A stretch of 64,000 bases of DNA from assembly GCF_002979975.1 (NCBI RefSeq), contig NZ_PCQD01000006.1:124001-188000 (forward strand), read 5' to 3'. Of the stretch, positions 1 through 8,359 are shown one piece after another. Position 1 is the stretch's first letter; each line of letters starts with the position of its first letter. The notes beneath the pieces are model-generated. The model ran no database searches. It saw nothing but the letters and a program-made list of their open reading frames with translations, and was not told the DNA's origin. Source of the DNA: Pseudomonas sp. MYb185 (GTDB lineage Bacteria > Pseudomonadota > Gammaproteobacteria > Pseudomonadales > Pseudomonadaceae). The position numbers and the translations under genes are program-made.

Positions 1-2
1 AC

Positions 3-530
3 AGCACCTGGTATGGCGAGATAGCACCACGGCTGTCGTTCGGCAAACTGAGCGGCCGGCAGCTGCACTTCGGCCCGATCCGCGACGTACTGCTGGCCGG
101 CACCTATGAGTTCGGCCGTGGCGACATCAAGAACTACCTGCTCGGCCCGGGCGTGGACCTGGCGGTGCCGGGGTTCGACTACCTGCAACTGAATACCTAT
201 TACCGCCGCTCCGATACCCCGGATGGGGTGCGTGGCGCTTGGCAGATCACCCCGGTATGGGCCATTACCCTGCCACTGGGCCGTTCGGATGTGCTGATCG
301 ACGGCTATATCGACTGGATCGTGGATAACGACGGCCCGGGCAAGCATGCCAACCTGCATTTCAATCCGCAGGTCAAGTACGACCTGGGCAAGGCGCTGGG
401 CTGGAGAGCCAGGCAAGTGTATACCGGCATCGAGTACAGCTACTGGAAGGACAAGTACGGCATCGAGAATACCGCCGCCTTCGATACCAATCAGAGTGTC
501 ACCAACCTGCTGGTGAAAGTGCACTTCTGA
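3..530 (+). CDS. Tsx-like outer-membrane channel protein, C-terminal part
   Basis: The frame is open from base 3 to a TGA at 528-530, so the start lies left of the window; 175 residues are visible. The segment is made of short alternating hydrophobic/aromatic stretches typical of outer-membrane beta-strands and ends in ...VKVHF, with the terminal Phe expected of Bam-assembled barrels. Motifs such as NLHFNPQVKYDLG and GIEYSYWKDKYGI resemble the nucleoside-specific channel (Tsx/OmpK) family; this is recognition by pattern and was not checked by search. Such proteins pass nucleosides or other small solutes through the outer membrane. The substrate here cannot be told. It could be another small barrel of the same superfamily. 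Confidence 0.6.
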   Translation, partial: STWYGEIAPRLSFGKLSGRQLHFGPIRDVLLAGTYEFGRGDIKNYLLGPGVDLAVPGFDYLQLNTYYRRSDTPDGVRGAWQITPVWAITLPLGRSDVLIDGYIDWIVDNDGPGKHANLHFNPQVKYDLGKALGWRARQVYTGIEYSYWKDKYGIENTAAFDTNQSVTNLLVKVHF

Positions 531-552
531 CCGGTCATCGCCGGCGGATCGG

Positions 553-729
553 TTACAGTGAGACCGCTTCGATGATGCGCGTCGCGATAGTGATCAACAG
601 TATCGCGGCGCCGCTCAGCATCAGTGCCACTCCCCAGCCCTTGTCGCGAAAACTGAACCCCGTACCCAGTATCAGAAAGCCGAGCACCAGCAGGCCCAGC
701 ATCAGGTGTACTTCATCGATGGCAGTCAT
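553..729 (-). CDS. 58-residue two-helix membrane protein of unknown function
   Basis: Reading leftward from ATG at 729 gives 58 residues ending at TAA 553-555. Two hydrophobic stretches (about residues 7-25 and 34-49) flank a short charged loop FSFRDKGWG, so a small inner-membrane hairpin protein is likely. An AAGGGGATAG sequence directly before the ATG is a plausible ribosome-binding site. It lies between the tail of the porin gene and the end of the DUF945 gene and is too short for many gene callers. No family is recognised. The alternation of hydrophobic codons and the good ribosome site argue that it is real. Confidence 0.6.
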   Translation of the reverse strand: MTAIDEVHLMLGLLVLGFLILGTGFSFRDKGWGVALMLSGAAILLITIATRIIEAVSL

Positions 730-838
730 CTATCCCCTTCTCTGGCTATCGACCCGCGACTGCCTGTCGCGGGTGGTGAAGTGCCATGGTACTTGCCCGG
801 CATGACAGTGCCAAGGCGTATGACCGCCCCGCGGTGCT

Positions 839-2254
839 CTACTCCAGGCCTTGCAGTCCGGCCAGCAGGCCGACGAAGTCCTCCACCGGAATGCGCTGGC
901 CATTGAACTCGATCATGCCATCGGCGTAGTGCAGCCTGGAGAGGATATTATCCCCTTCCACCCTGGCCAGTTGCATCATCTCGGCCATGCCGCCGGCCAT
1001 TTCCACCATCATTGCCGCCTCCTGTTCCACTGCCGCCGCATCGCTCTGCGGCTGGAACAATGTCTTGTACCGGATCACGTCCATCAGCATCGGCTTGGAT
1101 AGCACCAGATTGGCTTCCAGGCTGCCGATCAGTTGCCGCGCCAGCAGCTCAGCGGGCTGCTCCAGCGAACCGGGGCTCTCCAGCCCCATGTCGAGACTGA
1201 AACGGCTTTCGCCATTGGCGGTCCTGATCGAGAAGTTGTTCAGCGCCAGCCGGGGCTGCCCCTGCAGTAACTGCAGCAGCGCGCCCTGGAACTGCGCGCT
1301 CGTGGCCTGCGGATCCTCCGGCTCGTTCCCCAGCGCCAGGCTGTTGTACAGGCCAGCCAGCAGGGCGGTGGCCTGCGGGTCGAGCCGGCTCAGGCTCCAG
1401 CCCATGTTCATCGAGCCCAGTGGTTTGCCGTCATAACTGACCGAGCCCACCTGGTAGTTCAGTTCGGCCTTGATGCCATCGGCGGCCAGGCGGGTATGGT
1501 CGGTCTGCAGCACGTCGCTCATCACCAGTGCCGGCTGGTCCTCCAGCAGCACCGCCAGCTGATCCAGCGCCACCCGACCGGTGCCAAGGTACAGGCCAGA
1601 GCTATCCCGGCGGCGATCCAGCGCGAACTCGATCCCGACCAGGCCGATCCGTTCGGGCGAGTCCAGTTCCAGCGAGTCGACGCGTCCGCTGACAGCAAAG
1701 TGCTCACCGGCGGTATCGGTGCGAAATATCGCGGAAAGACCGGAAAACCTGCCTTCGACCTCACCTCCGGTCCAGCTCAGCGGAGCCACCTGTAGCTCCC
1801 CCTTGATGCCCTGACCATAGCCGATACTGCTGATCAGGGTGACCGGCGCCTGCCCGGCACTGGCGGCGAACAACTCTGCCAACTGCGCGCTGGGCTCCAG
1901 TTGCGCGCGACTGACCGCCATCACCGGTAGCCACTTGAATGAGGTGAGGCGCGACAGTGGCATGGGCCCATGTTCGATGTGATCGCTGATGAACAGGTCG
2001 ATGGCCGGCTGGTCCTCCTGGGGGGCCTTCAGCAACAGGCGGTAACGGGCCTGGCTGGTGAACAGGCCGCGCTGGAACTCCACCAGTTCCAGTGCAGCGT
2101 CTGCACCAGGGAACTGCGTGGCCAGTTGCTGATTGCCCTGCGCGATGGAGTCCTGCAGAACCCCTTCCAACCGGGTACCGGTGTACCATGCCCCGGCCGT
2201 ACCGGCGCCAACCAATACCACCAGAGCGGTGGCTGCTATCCCTGCTTTGTTCAT
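839..2254 (-). CDS. DUF945 (YdgA-like) family protein
   Basis: A 471-residue protein starting MNKAGIAATALVV. The start is the ATG at 2254, preceded by GAAGGAAGCAGGC; the 27 codons upstream of it look like leader sequence. An N-terminal hydrophobic segment (residues 4-22) is followed by TGTRLEGVLQDSI and by long amphipathic, strand-rich sequence with little low complexity. This matches the DUF945/YdgA family, anchored at the inner membrane with a large periplasmic part. Family function is poorly defined; a link to envelope or motility phenotypes has been suggested for relatives. It is transcribed away from the neighbouring DMT transporter gene, and the 152 bp between the two starts holds both promoters. 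Confidence 0.75.
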   Translation of the reverse strand: MNKAGIAATALVVLVGAGTAGAWYTGTRLEGVLQDSIAQGNQQLATQFPGADAALELVEFQRGLFTSQARYRLLLKAPQEDQPAIDLFISDHIEHGPMPLSRLTSFKWLPVMAVSRAQLEPSAQLAELFAASAGQAPVTLISSIGYGQGIKGELQVAPLSWTGGEVEGRFSGLSAIFRTDTAGEHFAVSGRVDSLELDSPERIGLVGIEFALDRRRDSSGLYLGTGRVALDQLAVLLEDQPALVMSDVLQTDHTRLAADGIKAELNYQVGSVSYDGKPLGSMNMGWSLSRLDPQATALLAGLYNSLALGNEPEDPQATSAQFQGALLQLLQGQPRLALNNFSIRTANGESRFSLDMGLESPGSLEQPAELLARQLIGSLEANLVLSKPMLMDVIRYKTLFQPQSDAAAVEQEAAMMVEMAGGMAEMMQLARVEGDNILSRLHYADGMIEFNGQRIPVEDFVGLLAGLQGLE

Positions 2255-2406
2255 GCCTGCTTCCTTCTTGAATGGGGCTGTCGATTGCCGCAGCGGGCGG
2301 CGATCAAATCTGCCATAGCCGTCAGCAAATTGCATCTATCTGTTGAAGCCGATTATCATCGCTCGCCGCTCCCCTATCTGTCGCTGCGGCCTCATCAAGG
2401 ACTCCC

Positions 2407-3297
2407 ATGTTTTATCTGATCGCCGTCACCCTGCTGTGGGCCATTTCCTTCAGTCTCATCGGGGAATATCTGGCCGGCCAAGTCGACAGCTATTTCGCCG
2501 TGCTGACCCGTATTGTGCTGGCCTGCCTGCTCTTTCTGCCGCTGCTGCGCCCGCGCCAATTACCGCGTGGCATGGCACCCGGCCTGCTGGCCGTCGGCGC
2601 CCTGCAGTTCGGGCTGACCTATATCTGCCTGTATCTGTCCTTCGAGCTGCTGACGGTACCCGAGGTACTGCTGTTCACCATCTTCACGCCGCTGTACGTG
2701 GCGCTGGTGGACAATGCCCTGCGCCGCCGCTTCAGCGCGGGGCCGGTGGTCGCCACGCTGATCGCGGTGCTCGGCGCGGGCATCATCCGCTATGACGGCA
2801 TCAGCGATGCCTATGTGAAAGGGTTCCTGCTGCTGCAACTGGCCAACCTGGCCTTCGCCGTCGGTCAGGTGGGTTATGCCCACCTGGTACGCCACTGCCA
2901 AGCCGATGTGCGTCAGCAGTGGGCCGGTTTCGGTTTCTTCTTCATTGGCGCACTGCTGCTGGCAGTACCAGCCTGGTTGCTCCTGGGTGATCACAGTCGC
3001 CTGCCGCAAACGCCTCTGCACTGGGGCGTGCTGGCCTGGCTGGGGTTGATTGCCTCCGGGCTGGGTTTCTTCTTCTGGAACCGCGGTGCCACCCAGGTGG
3101 ACGCCGGTACCCTGGGCATCATGAACAATGCGCTGATCCCCGCCGGGCTGGTGGTCAACCTGCTGATCTGGAATCAGCAGGCCGACCTGTTCCGCCTGCT
3201 GCTCGGAGGCGCAGTGATCGGACTGTCGCTGTGGTTGAATCTGCGCTGGGATAGCTGGTTGAGCCGGATCAGAAAATCAGCATCAGCAGACCGATGA
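2407..3297 (+). CDS. DMT-superfamily (EamA) inner-membrane transporter
   Basis: 296 residues with about ten hydrophobic helices arranged as two EamA repeats (roughly residues 1-130 and 135-285). This is the usual size and architecture of drug/metabolite transporters that export amino acids or small metabolites. The start is the ATG at 2407 with AAGGA six bases upstream. The C-terminal end is basic (SRIRKSASADR), consistent with a cytoplasmic tail. The substrate cannot be deduced. The last 29 bases overlap a 28-codon reading frame on the opposite strand. Confidence 0.85.
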   Translation: MFYLIAVTLLWAISFSLIGEYLAGQVDSYFAVLTRIVLACLLFLPLLRPRQLPRGMAPGLLAVGALQFGLTYICLYLSFELLTVPEVLLFTIFTPLYVALVDNALRRRFSAGPVVATLIAVLGAGIIRYDGISDAYVKGFLLLQLANLAFAVGQVGYAHLVRHCQADVRQQWAGFGFFFIGALLLAVPAWLLLGDHSRLPQTPLHWGVLAWLGLIASGLGFFFWNRGATQVDAGTLGIMNNALIPAGLVVNLLIWNQQADLFRLLLGGAVIGLSLWLNLRWDSWLSRIRKSASADR

Positions 3298-3355
3298 TAA
3301 CCACCAGGCCGACCATGAAGATGATGCCTACGGTACTGGCTAGGAATTTGAGCAT
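3269..3355 (-). CDS. 28-residue single-helix membrane peptide
   Basis: From ATG at 3355 to TGA at 3269-3271 this strand encodes 28 residues beginning MLKFLASTVGIIFMVGLVV and continuing as pure Ile/Leu/Met/Gly sequence to a final Phe. One Lys near the N-terminus and a roughly 20-residue hydrophobic run make it a classic single-span inner-membrane peptide. GAGAGG sits seven bases before the ATG, a strong ribosome-binding site. Its 3' end overlaps the 3' end of the DMT transporter gene by 29 bp. Very short membrane peptides of this type exist in Pseudomonas, but I cannot name a family. The evidence is the ribosome site plus the uninterrupted transmembrane composition. Confidence 0.55.
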   Translation of the reverse strand: MLKFLASTVGIIFMVGLVVIIGLLMLIF

Positions 3356-3548
3356 GACGAACCTCTCGATTGCGGGTATGTAAGCCTTCGACCCTGAAGC
3401 CAGCCGGACAGTTCAGCCTTTTGCGCCACCGGCCCAGGGCCGGATTGACAATGGAACTGCATTTATCCGATTGATGACATTTGCTTCTGCGCGCTGAAAA
3501 CCGGATGCTCAGGGGCAAAACAGTCACATTCCCGGATTTGCCGAGCCC

Positions 3549-4403
3549 ATGACCAATACCACGAACAACGACGCGACCTTGCGTTACACCCTATCCCCAC
3601 GCTACACCGATCTGGACACCTGGCGCCACGTCAACAATTCACGCCTGTATCAACTGCATCAGGAAGCCCGCATACGCGCGCATATCCAGCGCTTCGGCAA
3701 GGATGCCTGGTTCTCCGATGAGGTGCGTCTGCGCCCGCTGCGCACCCTTACCCATTACCGCCAGGTCAGTTGGTATGGCAGTGATATCGACGCGCAGATC
3801 AGCGTGACCGCATGCGATGACGACAGCTTCCAGTTGCACAGCGAGCTATATCAGAACGGCGTGCTGGTCGGCACCCAGGAGTGCGTGATGGCGGCCTTCG
3901 AGCATGGTCATCGGGTGCTGCTGCCAGGAGCGGTCCACCGTGGTCTGAGCGAGGTGGCCAGCGGCAACCCCGCCGTTCTACCGCCGGCCGATTACCGCGA
4001 GCAGTTGGCCCATGCGCACAACTTTCCGGTGCGCCAGCAATTGACCCCGCGCTACGCCGATCTCGACGCCGACAGCCAGCGCAGCGAAGCCGCCTTGGCC
4101 CGGTATATGGAACAGGCCCGTTCCGGGGCCATACGCCAGTTGGAATTCGCTGGGCTTGGCGTGCTGGTGGCCGCCGTGGATATCAGCTTTGCACACTTCC
4201 ATGCGGGCTGGACGCCGGTGGAGCTGGCCGCCGGCATCAGCCGTATCGGCAACAGTTCATTCCTGTTCACCGGCTGCGCCCTGCACAAGGATGAGGTTCA
4301 GGCCGCAGCCAGCAGCGTGATGGTGGTGATCGATCCGGCCACCAGCCGGCCGGTTCACATACCTCCAGCCTTGCGCGAGCAGTTGGAGGCGTGGGTAGTC
4401 TGA
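3549..4403 (+). CDS. Double-hotdog acyl-CoA thioesterase-like protein
   Basis: 284 residues made of two 4HBT-type hotdog repeats. The first (about 10-125) begins SPRYTDLDTWRHVNNSRLY, with the Asp and HVNN signature of the 4-hydroxybenzoyl-CoA thioesterase family. The second (about 160-280) begins TPRYADLDADSQRSEAALARY, where the HVNN element is replaced, so it may be catalytically degenerate. Family members hydrolyse acyl-CoA thioesters in the cytoplasm. The substrate is unknown here; it lies beside, but in the opposite direction to, the benzoate gene block, so a role in aromatic CoA metabolism is only a guess. The start at 3549 gives a normal N-terminus (MTNTTNNDATLRY). Confidence 0.7.
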   Translation: MTNTTNNDATLRYTLSPRYTDLDTWRHVNNSRLYQLHQEARIRAHIQRFGKDAWFSDEVRLRPLRTLTHYRQVSWYGSDIDAQISVTACDDDSFQLHSELYQNGVLVGTQECVMAAFEHGHRVLLPGAVHRGLSEVASGNPAVLPPADYREQLAHAHNFPVRQQLTPRYADLDADSQRSEAALARYMEQARSGAIRQLEFAGLGVLVAAVDISFAHFHAGWTPVELAAGISRIGNSSFLFTGCALHKDEVQAAASSVMVVIDPATSRPVHIPPALREQLEAWVV

Positions 4404-4427
4404 AGTTGCCGGCATAACCACACTCCC

Positions 4428-4529
4428 GTCATTGCGAGGAGGCGGTTGTTTGCCGACGTGGCAATCCACCGACGGCACCGGAGCCGCCGGCGAAATGGAT
4501 TGCCGCGCCCTTGCAGGGCTCGCAATGAC
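4428..4529. repeat. REP-pair element (GTCATTGCGAG...GGCAATCCA family), copy 1
   Basis: A unit starting GTCATTGCGAGG and running to GGCAATCCA is followed by the inverted unit TGGATTGCCGCGCCC to CTCGCAATGAC, so the whole is an imperfect palindrome with GTCATTGCGAG heads outward. The same family recurs at 11904, 39085, 44674 and 57358. It lies 30 bp beyond the benD stop codon, between two convergent genes, a usual site for REP/BIME elements. Confidence 0.85.
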
Positions 4530-4559
4530 GGCGCGCGGGCGCGCTACACCCCGGGCCAG

Positions 4560-5339
4560 TCAGCCCTGATCGCCACCCGCCACCGGCAATATGGTCCCGG
4601 TGATATAGCTGGCCGCATCCGAGGCCAGGAACAGGATCGGCTCGGCCTGCTCGTCCAGGGTGCCATAGCGGTGCATGAAGCTGCTGTCGTTGGTCTGCTT
4701 GATCAGCGTCTGATACCACCGCTGCTCCCGCTCTCCCTGCGCTTCGGTATTGCGCGGCGTCAGCCGTGGCGGGGCTTCGGTGCCACCGGGGGCGGTGGCG
4801 TTGACGCGGATGCCGTGCTCGGCGTATTCGAACGCCAGGTTCACCGTCAGCCCGTTGACCCCGGCCTTGGCGGCACCATAGGGCACGCGCATCAGACCGC
4901 GGGTGGCCACCGAGGAGACGTTGACGATGGCCCCGCCCCCCTGCTCCAGCATATAAGGCAGCACCGCGCGACAGCACCACAGCGTCGGGAACAATGAGCG
5001 CTGGATTTCCTTCTGGATCTGCTCGGGCTGGTAGTGCTCGTAGGGCTGGGCCCAGATGGTGCCACCGACATTATTGATCAACACATCGATACGACCATAT
5101 TCCTGATGAGCGCGGGTCATGACGCTCTCGGCACCCTCCCAGGTTTCCAGGTCGGCCTGCACCGCCAGCGCGGCGATGCCCCGGTCACGCAGTTCGGCCG
5201 CCACATCCTGCACATAGTTGGCGATATCCACCAGCACCAGCCGGCCACCCTCGGCGCCGGCCAGTTCGGCGACCCGCTTGCCGATGCCCTGGGCAGCGCC
5301 GGTGATCACCAGCACCCTGTCAGTGAAGCGCGCGCTCAT
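4560..5339 (-). CDS. benD: cis-1,2-dihydroxycyclohexa-3,5-diene-1-carboxylate dehydrogenase (benzoate diol dehydrogenase)
   Basis: 259 residues of short-chain dehydrogenase type: the nucleotide-binding TGAAQGIG motif lies near residue 13, NNVGG near 90, and the catalytic Ser-Tyr-Lys set is in VSSVATRGLMRVPYGAAKAG. It oxidises and decarboxylates the benzoate cis-diol to catechol with NAD+. The start is the ATG at 5339, which overlaps the benC stop as ATGA; the frame upstream is only leader. Being last after benABC fixes the assignment as BenD/XylL rather than another SDR. Translational coupling with benC is likely. Confidence 0.93.
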   Translation of the reverse strand: MSARFTDRVLVITGAAQGIGKRVAELAGAEGGRLVLVDIANYVQDVAAELRDRGIAALAVQADLETWEGAESVMTRAHQEYGRIDVLINNVGGTIWAQPYEHYQPEQIQKEIQRSLFPTLWCCRAVLPYMLEQGGGAIVNVSSVATRGLMRVPYGAAKAGVNGLTVNLAFEYAEHGIRVNATAPGGTEAPPRLTPRNTEAQGEREQRWYQTLIKQTNDSSFMHRYGTLDEQAEPILFLASDAASYITGTILPVAGGDQG

Positions 5340-6358
5340 GCGACCTCCAGCGCGGCCACGCTGGGCGTGAAACGCTCGTAGTGGAAGGATGCTGGTTCGA
5401 TATCCTGCTCGCGGAAATAGCCCAGCACCGCATCGACCATCGGCGGCGGCCCGCACAGGTAGACATCCACATCGCCGTCATTGAGCGGCGCGTCCTGCAT
5501 GTGGTTGGTGACATAGCCGGTGCAGGGATGTCCGCTGTCCGGGTTGGCGACCACAGTCTTGAAGCTGAAGTTGTCGATCGCCGCGGCGTAGGCTTGCAGC
5601 GCTTCGACCGCGACCAGGTCTTCATTGTTGGTCACGCCGTAGATCAGGTGCACCGGCTGGCTGCAGCCGCTGGCCTGCAGATGTTCCAGCATCGACAGGA
5701 ATGGCGCCAGACCGGTACCACCGGCCAGCATCAGCAGCGGACGGCCAACCGGACGCAGATAGAAGATACCCATGGGGCCGGTCAGGGTAACCTTGTCGCC
5801 GGTCTTGGCCTGGCCAACCAGCCAGGAACTCATCAGGCCGCCGGAGACGTTGCGAATCAGGAAGCTCAGTTCACGACTGCCGGGCCGGGAGCTGAAGGAA
5901 TAGGCACGGGTTTCGTTGCTGCCCGGCACCTTGATGTTCACATACTGCCCAGGCAGGAAGGCGATATCGGCGTCGGCAGTGATCTTCAGCTCGATGGCGC
6001 TGGAGGAGATCAGGTTGACCTCGGTCACGCTGCCGGAGGCTTCCATGCTGCCGGTCTTGCACAGCGTGGATGCCGCCGGAATGTTCACCACGCAATCGCT
6101 GGAGGGCACCATCTGGCAGGTCAGCACCATGCCCTGTTCGGCTTCGTCGTCAGTGAGCGCTTCCTCGATGTATTCCTCGCCGAGGTCATACTGGCCCTGC
6201 TGGCAGCTGCCCTTGCAGGTGCCGCAGACACCATCGGAGCAGTCCATCGGCAGATTGATCTGGTTGCGGTAGGCCGCATCCAGTACGGTTTCACCTTCGT
6301 TGCAATTGATGAAGCGGGTGACGCCGTCTTCGAAGTTGAGTGCGATGTTGTAACTCAT
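5336..6358 (-). CDS. benC: Benzoate 1,2-dioxygenase electron-transfer component (ferredoxin reductase)
   Basis: 340 residues with three domains: an N-terminal plant-type [2Fe-2S] ferredoxin domain (cysteine cluster CSDGVCGTCKGSC near residues 42-54), an FAD-binding domain with TRAYSFSS, and an NAD-binding domain with MLAGGTGLAPFLSML. It passes electrons from NADH to the BenAB oxygenase. The start is the ATG at 6358 (MSYNIALNF). The next gene upstream is benB, ending 32 bp away. Size, domain order and position match BenC/XylZ. Confidence 0.95.
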   Translation of the reverse strand: MSYNIALNFEDGVTRFINCNEGETVLDAAYRNQINLPMDCSDGVCGTCKGSCQQGQYDLGEEYIEEALTDDEAEQGMVLTCQMVPSSDCVVNIPAASTLCKTGSMEASGSVTEVNLISSSAIELKITADADIAFLPGQYVNIKVPGSNETRAYSFSSRPGSRELSFLIRNVSGGLMSSWLVGQAKTGDKVTLTGPMGIFYLRPVGRPLLMLAGGTGLAPFLSMLEHLQASGCSQPVHLIYGVTNNEDLVAVEALQAYAAAIDNFSFKTVVANPDSGHPCTGYVTNHMQDAPLNDGDVDVYLCGPPPMVDAVLGYFREQDIEPASFHYERFTPSVAALEVA

Positions 6359-6390
6359 GTCGGTTGCTCCCGATCGGTGCGTCCGATCAA

Positions 6391-6882
6391 TCACAGGTGA
6401 TAGATGTCGATCACCTGGTTGATGTAATCGTTGTTCAGAATGACCTTCTTCTCGGTGATCAGCGGCTGCTCGCCGGTAACATCCAGGGTGCAGAAGGCGG
6501 TGCCGAAGAACATCTGCGTGCTGTGGTAGCGGTGACTGTTGGTCTGCCAGTTGAAGCGCAGCTTCACCTGCCCTTCGCTGCGCTCGAGAATTTCCAGGCA
6601 GCTGCGCAGATGGGTGGTACGCGGCTCCGGCATGGAGCTGGCGCCGGAGCGTTCGGTCTTGATCCGGTAGACGCGATCTTCCAGGCCCTGGCGGTTGGGG
6701 TAGTAGATCAGCGACAGCTCGGTCTGCGGATCCTCGGTGAGGGTGTCCTCATCGTCCCAGCACGGCATCCAGTACACCGCATCCTCGTGATAGCAGGTCA
6801 GCCACTCGTCCCACTGGCGGTCATCCAGCAACCGTGCTTCGCGATGGAGGAAGGCCTGGATCTGTTCGAAATTCATGCTCAT
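6391..6882 (-). CDS. benB: Benzoate 1,2-dioxygenase small (beta) subunit
   Basis: 163 residues, the usual length for aromatic-ring-hydroxylating dioxygenase beta subunits, with the conserved opening [18 protein letters not shown] and the central [18 protein letters not shown]. It is the non-catalytic subunit that packs with BenA in the oxygenase hexamer. The ATG at 6882 overlaps the benA stop (ATGA) and has GGAG eight bases upstream, so A and B subunits are probably translationally coupled. Confidence 0.95.
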   Translation of the reverse strand: MSMNFEQIQAFLHREARLLDDRQWDEWLTCYHEDAVYWMPCWDDEDTLTEDPQTELSLIYYPNRQGLEDRVYRIKTERSGASSMPEPRTTHLRSCLEILERSEGQVKLRFNWQTNSHRYHSTQMFFGTAFCTLDVTGEQPLITEKKVILNNDYINQVIDIYHL

Positions 6883-8255
6883 GCCGAGGTCTCCTGTGCG
6901 GTCAGGGCGACGAAGCGAGCCCGTTCGGTTTCCACCGCGCGGAGCATTTCCTCGACCCAGTGTTGATGGTGCGTCACATACAGGCCTTCATCCTCGGGCT
7001 TGGCGCCGCTGAGGGTGGGCTTGAGATCGATGCTGGCGGCACCTTCGTCGGCCCCTTCGATCCAGTGCGCGGCACCGCGGCTCATATCGTTCCACTTCAG
7101 GCCTTCGGCGCTGTAGCCCTGCTGGCAGGCACGGAACTCTTCCAGGTCGTCCGGCGTACCCATGCCGCTGACGTTGAAGAAGTCCTCGTACTGGCGGATA
7201 CGCTTGGCGCGCTCGTCGGCCGGCTCGTTCTTCGGTGCCCAGCAGTAGATGGTGATCTCGGTCTTGTTCAGCGCAATCGGACGCAGCACGCGGATCTGGG
7301 TGGAGAACTGATCCATCAGGTAGACGTTGGGGTACAGGCACAGGTTCTTGGTAGTGTTGACGATCGCGTCGGCACGGGCTTCGCCGAAACGCTCCTGCAA
7401 ACGCTCCTTGTGCTGGAATACCGGGCGCACCTGCGGGTTGGTCAGGCGCGTCCACAGCATCATGTGACCATTCTCGAAGGAATAGAAACCGCCCTCGCTG
7501 GACCAGCTCTTGGCGTCCACCGCCTCGGTGCCGCCCTTGTCATAGTTGCGCTGGCCCATGGTCGACAGGTAGTTCCAGTGCACGGTGCCCACGTGGTAGC
7601 CGTCGGCGCCGTTCTCGGCGGTCAGCTTCCAGTTGCCTTCGTAGGTATAGGTCGAGGTGCCACGCAGTACTTCCAGCCCGTCTTCGGCCTGGTCGACGAT
7701 GTTGTCGATGATCCTGGTAGTCTCGCCCAGGTACTCCTGCAGCGGCATCACATCGGCGTTCAGACTGCCGAACAGGAAGCCACGGTAGTTCTCGAAGCGC
7801 GGCAGGCGCTTGAGGTCATGCGAGCCGTCGGTATTGAAGCTGTCCGGGTAGCCGCCCTTCTTCTGGTCGCGGGCCTTGAGCAGCTTGCCGTCGTTCTTGA
7901 ATGTCCAGCCATGGAACGGGCAGGTGAACGACGCCTTGTTACCGCGCTTCTTGCGGCACAGGGTGGCGCCCCGGTGCGAGCAGGTATTGAGCAGTGCCTG
8001 CAGCTCGCCTTCCTTGGTACGGGTGATGACCACCGGCTGGCGACCCAGGGTCAGGGTGAAATAGTCACCGGGGTTTTCCACCTGGCTTTCATGGGCGAGG
8101 AATACCCAGTTGCCCTCGAAGATGTACTTCATCTCCAGGTCAAACAGTTGCTCATCAGTGAAAATGCTGCGGTCACAACGGTACTGCCCGGTAACCGGGT
8201 CGGCTTCCACCGCACCGCGAATCTTCTTCTCAAGTTGGTCGAGTTGGCGAGTCAT
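6879..8255 (-). CDS. benA: Benzoate 1,2-dioxygenase large (alpha) subunit
   Basis: 458 residues from [11 protein letters not shown]. The Rieske centre is visible as C92-x-H94 ... C112-x2-H115 (CSHRG and CPFHGW), and the mononuclear iron site as [11 protein letters not shown] with the two His ligands. It adds both atoms of O2 to benzoate to give the cis-diol carboxylate. The ATG at 8255 is chosen because the 28 codons upstream are unlike the family. The gap to catA is 104 bp and carries a hairpin, so benABCD may have its own promoter or be read through from catBCA; no benR-type regulator is in the window. Confidence 0.95.
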   Translation of the reverse strand: MTRQLDQLEKKIRGAVEADPVTGQYRCDRSIFTDEQLFDLEMKYIFEGNWVFLAHESQVENPGDYFTLTLGRQPVVITRTKEGELQALLNTCSHRGATLCRKKRGNKASFTCPFHGWTFKNDGKLLKARDQKKGGYPDSFNTDGSHDLKRLPRFENYRGFLFGSLNADVMPLQEYLGETTRIIDNIVDQAEDGLEVLRGTSTYTYEGNWKLTAENGADGYHVGTVHWNYLSTMGQRNYDKGGTEAVDAKSWSSEGGFYSFENGHMMLWTRLTNPQVRPVFQHKERLQERFGEARADAIVNTTKNLCLYPNVYLMDQFSTQIRVLRPIALNKTEITIYCWAPKNEPADERAKRIRQYEDFFNVSGMGTPDDLEEFRACQQGYSAEGLKWNDMSRGAAHWIEGADEGAASIDLKPTLSGAKPEDEGLYVTHHQHWVEEMLRAVETERARFVALTAQETSA

Positions 8256-8311
8256 GTTCGTCACTCCATCTTGTTGTTGTGATGCGTTACCGGGCGCACG
8301 AAGCCCCCTGA

Positions 8312-8330
8312 CCAGCCCGCATCGGGCTGG
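8312..8330. terminator. Small perfect hairpin between catA and benA
   Basis: CCAGCCCG and CGGGCTGG form a perfect 8-bp stem around a three-base loop, downstream of the catA stop. There is no T-run on either strand, so it may attenuate or process a catBCA-benABCD transcript rather than terminate it. Its role is inferred. Confidence 0.4.
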
Positions 8331-8359
8331 CTGGCTCACTACAACGGGCTAAAAGGGCT

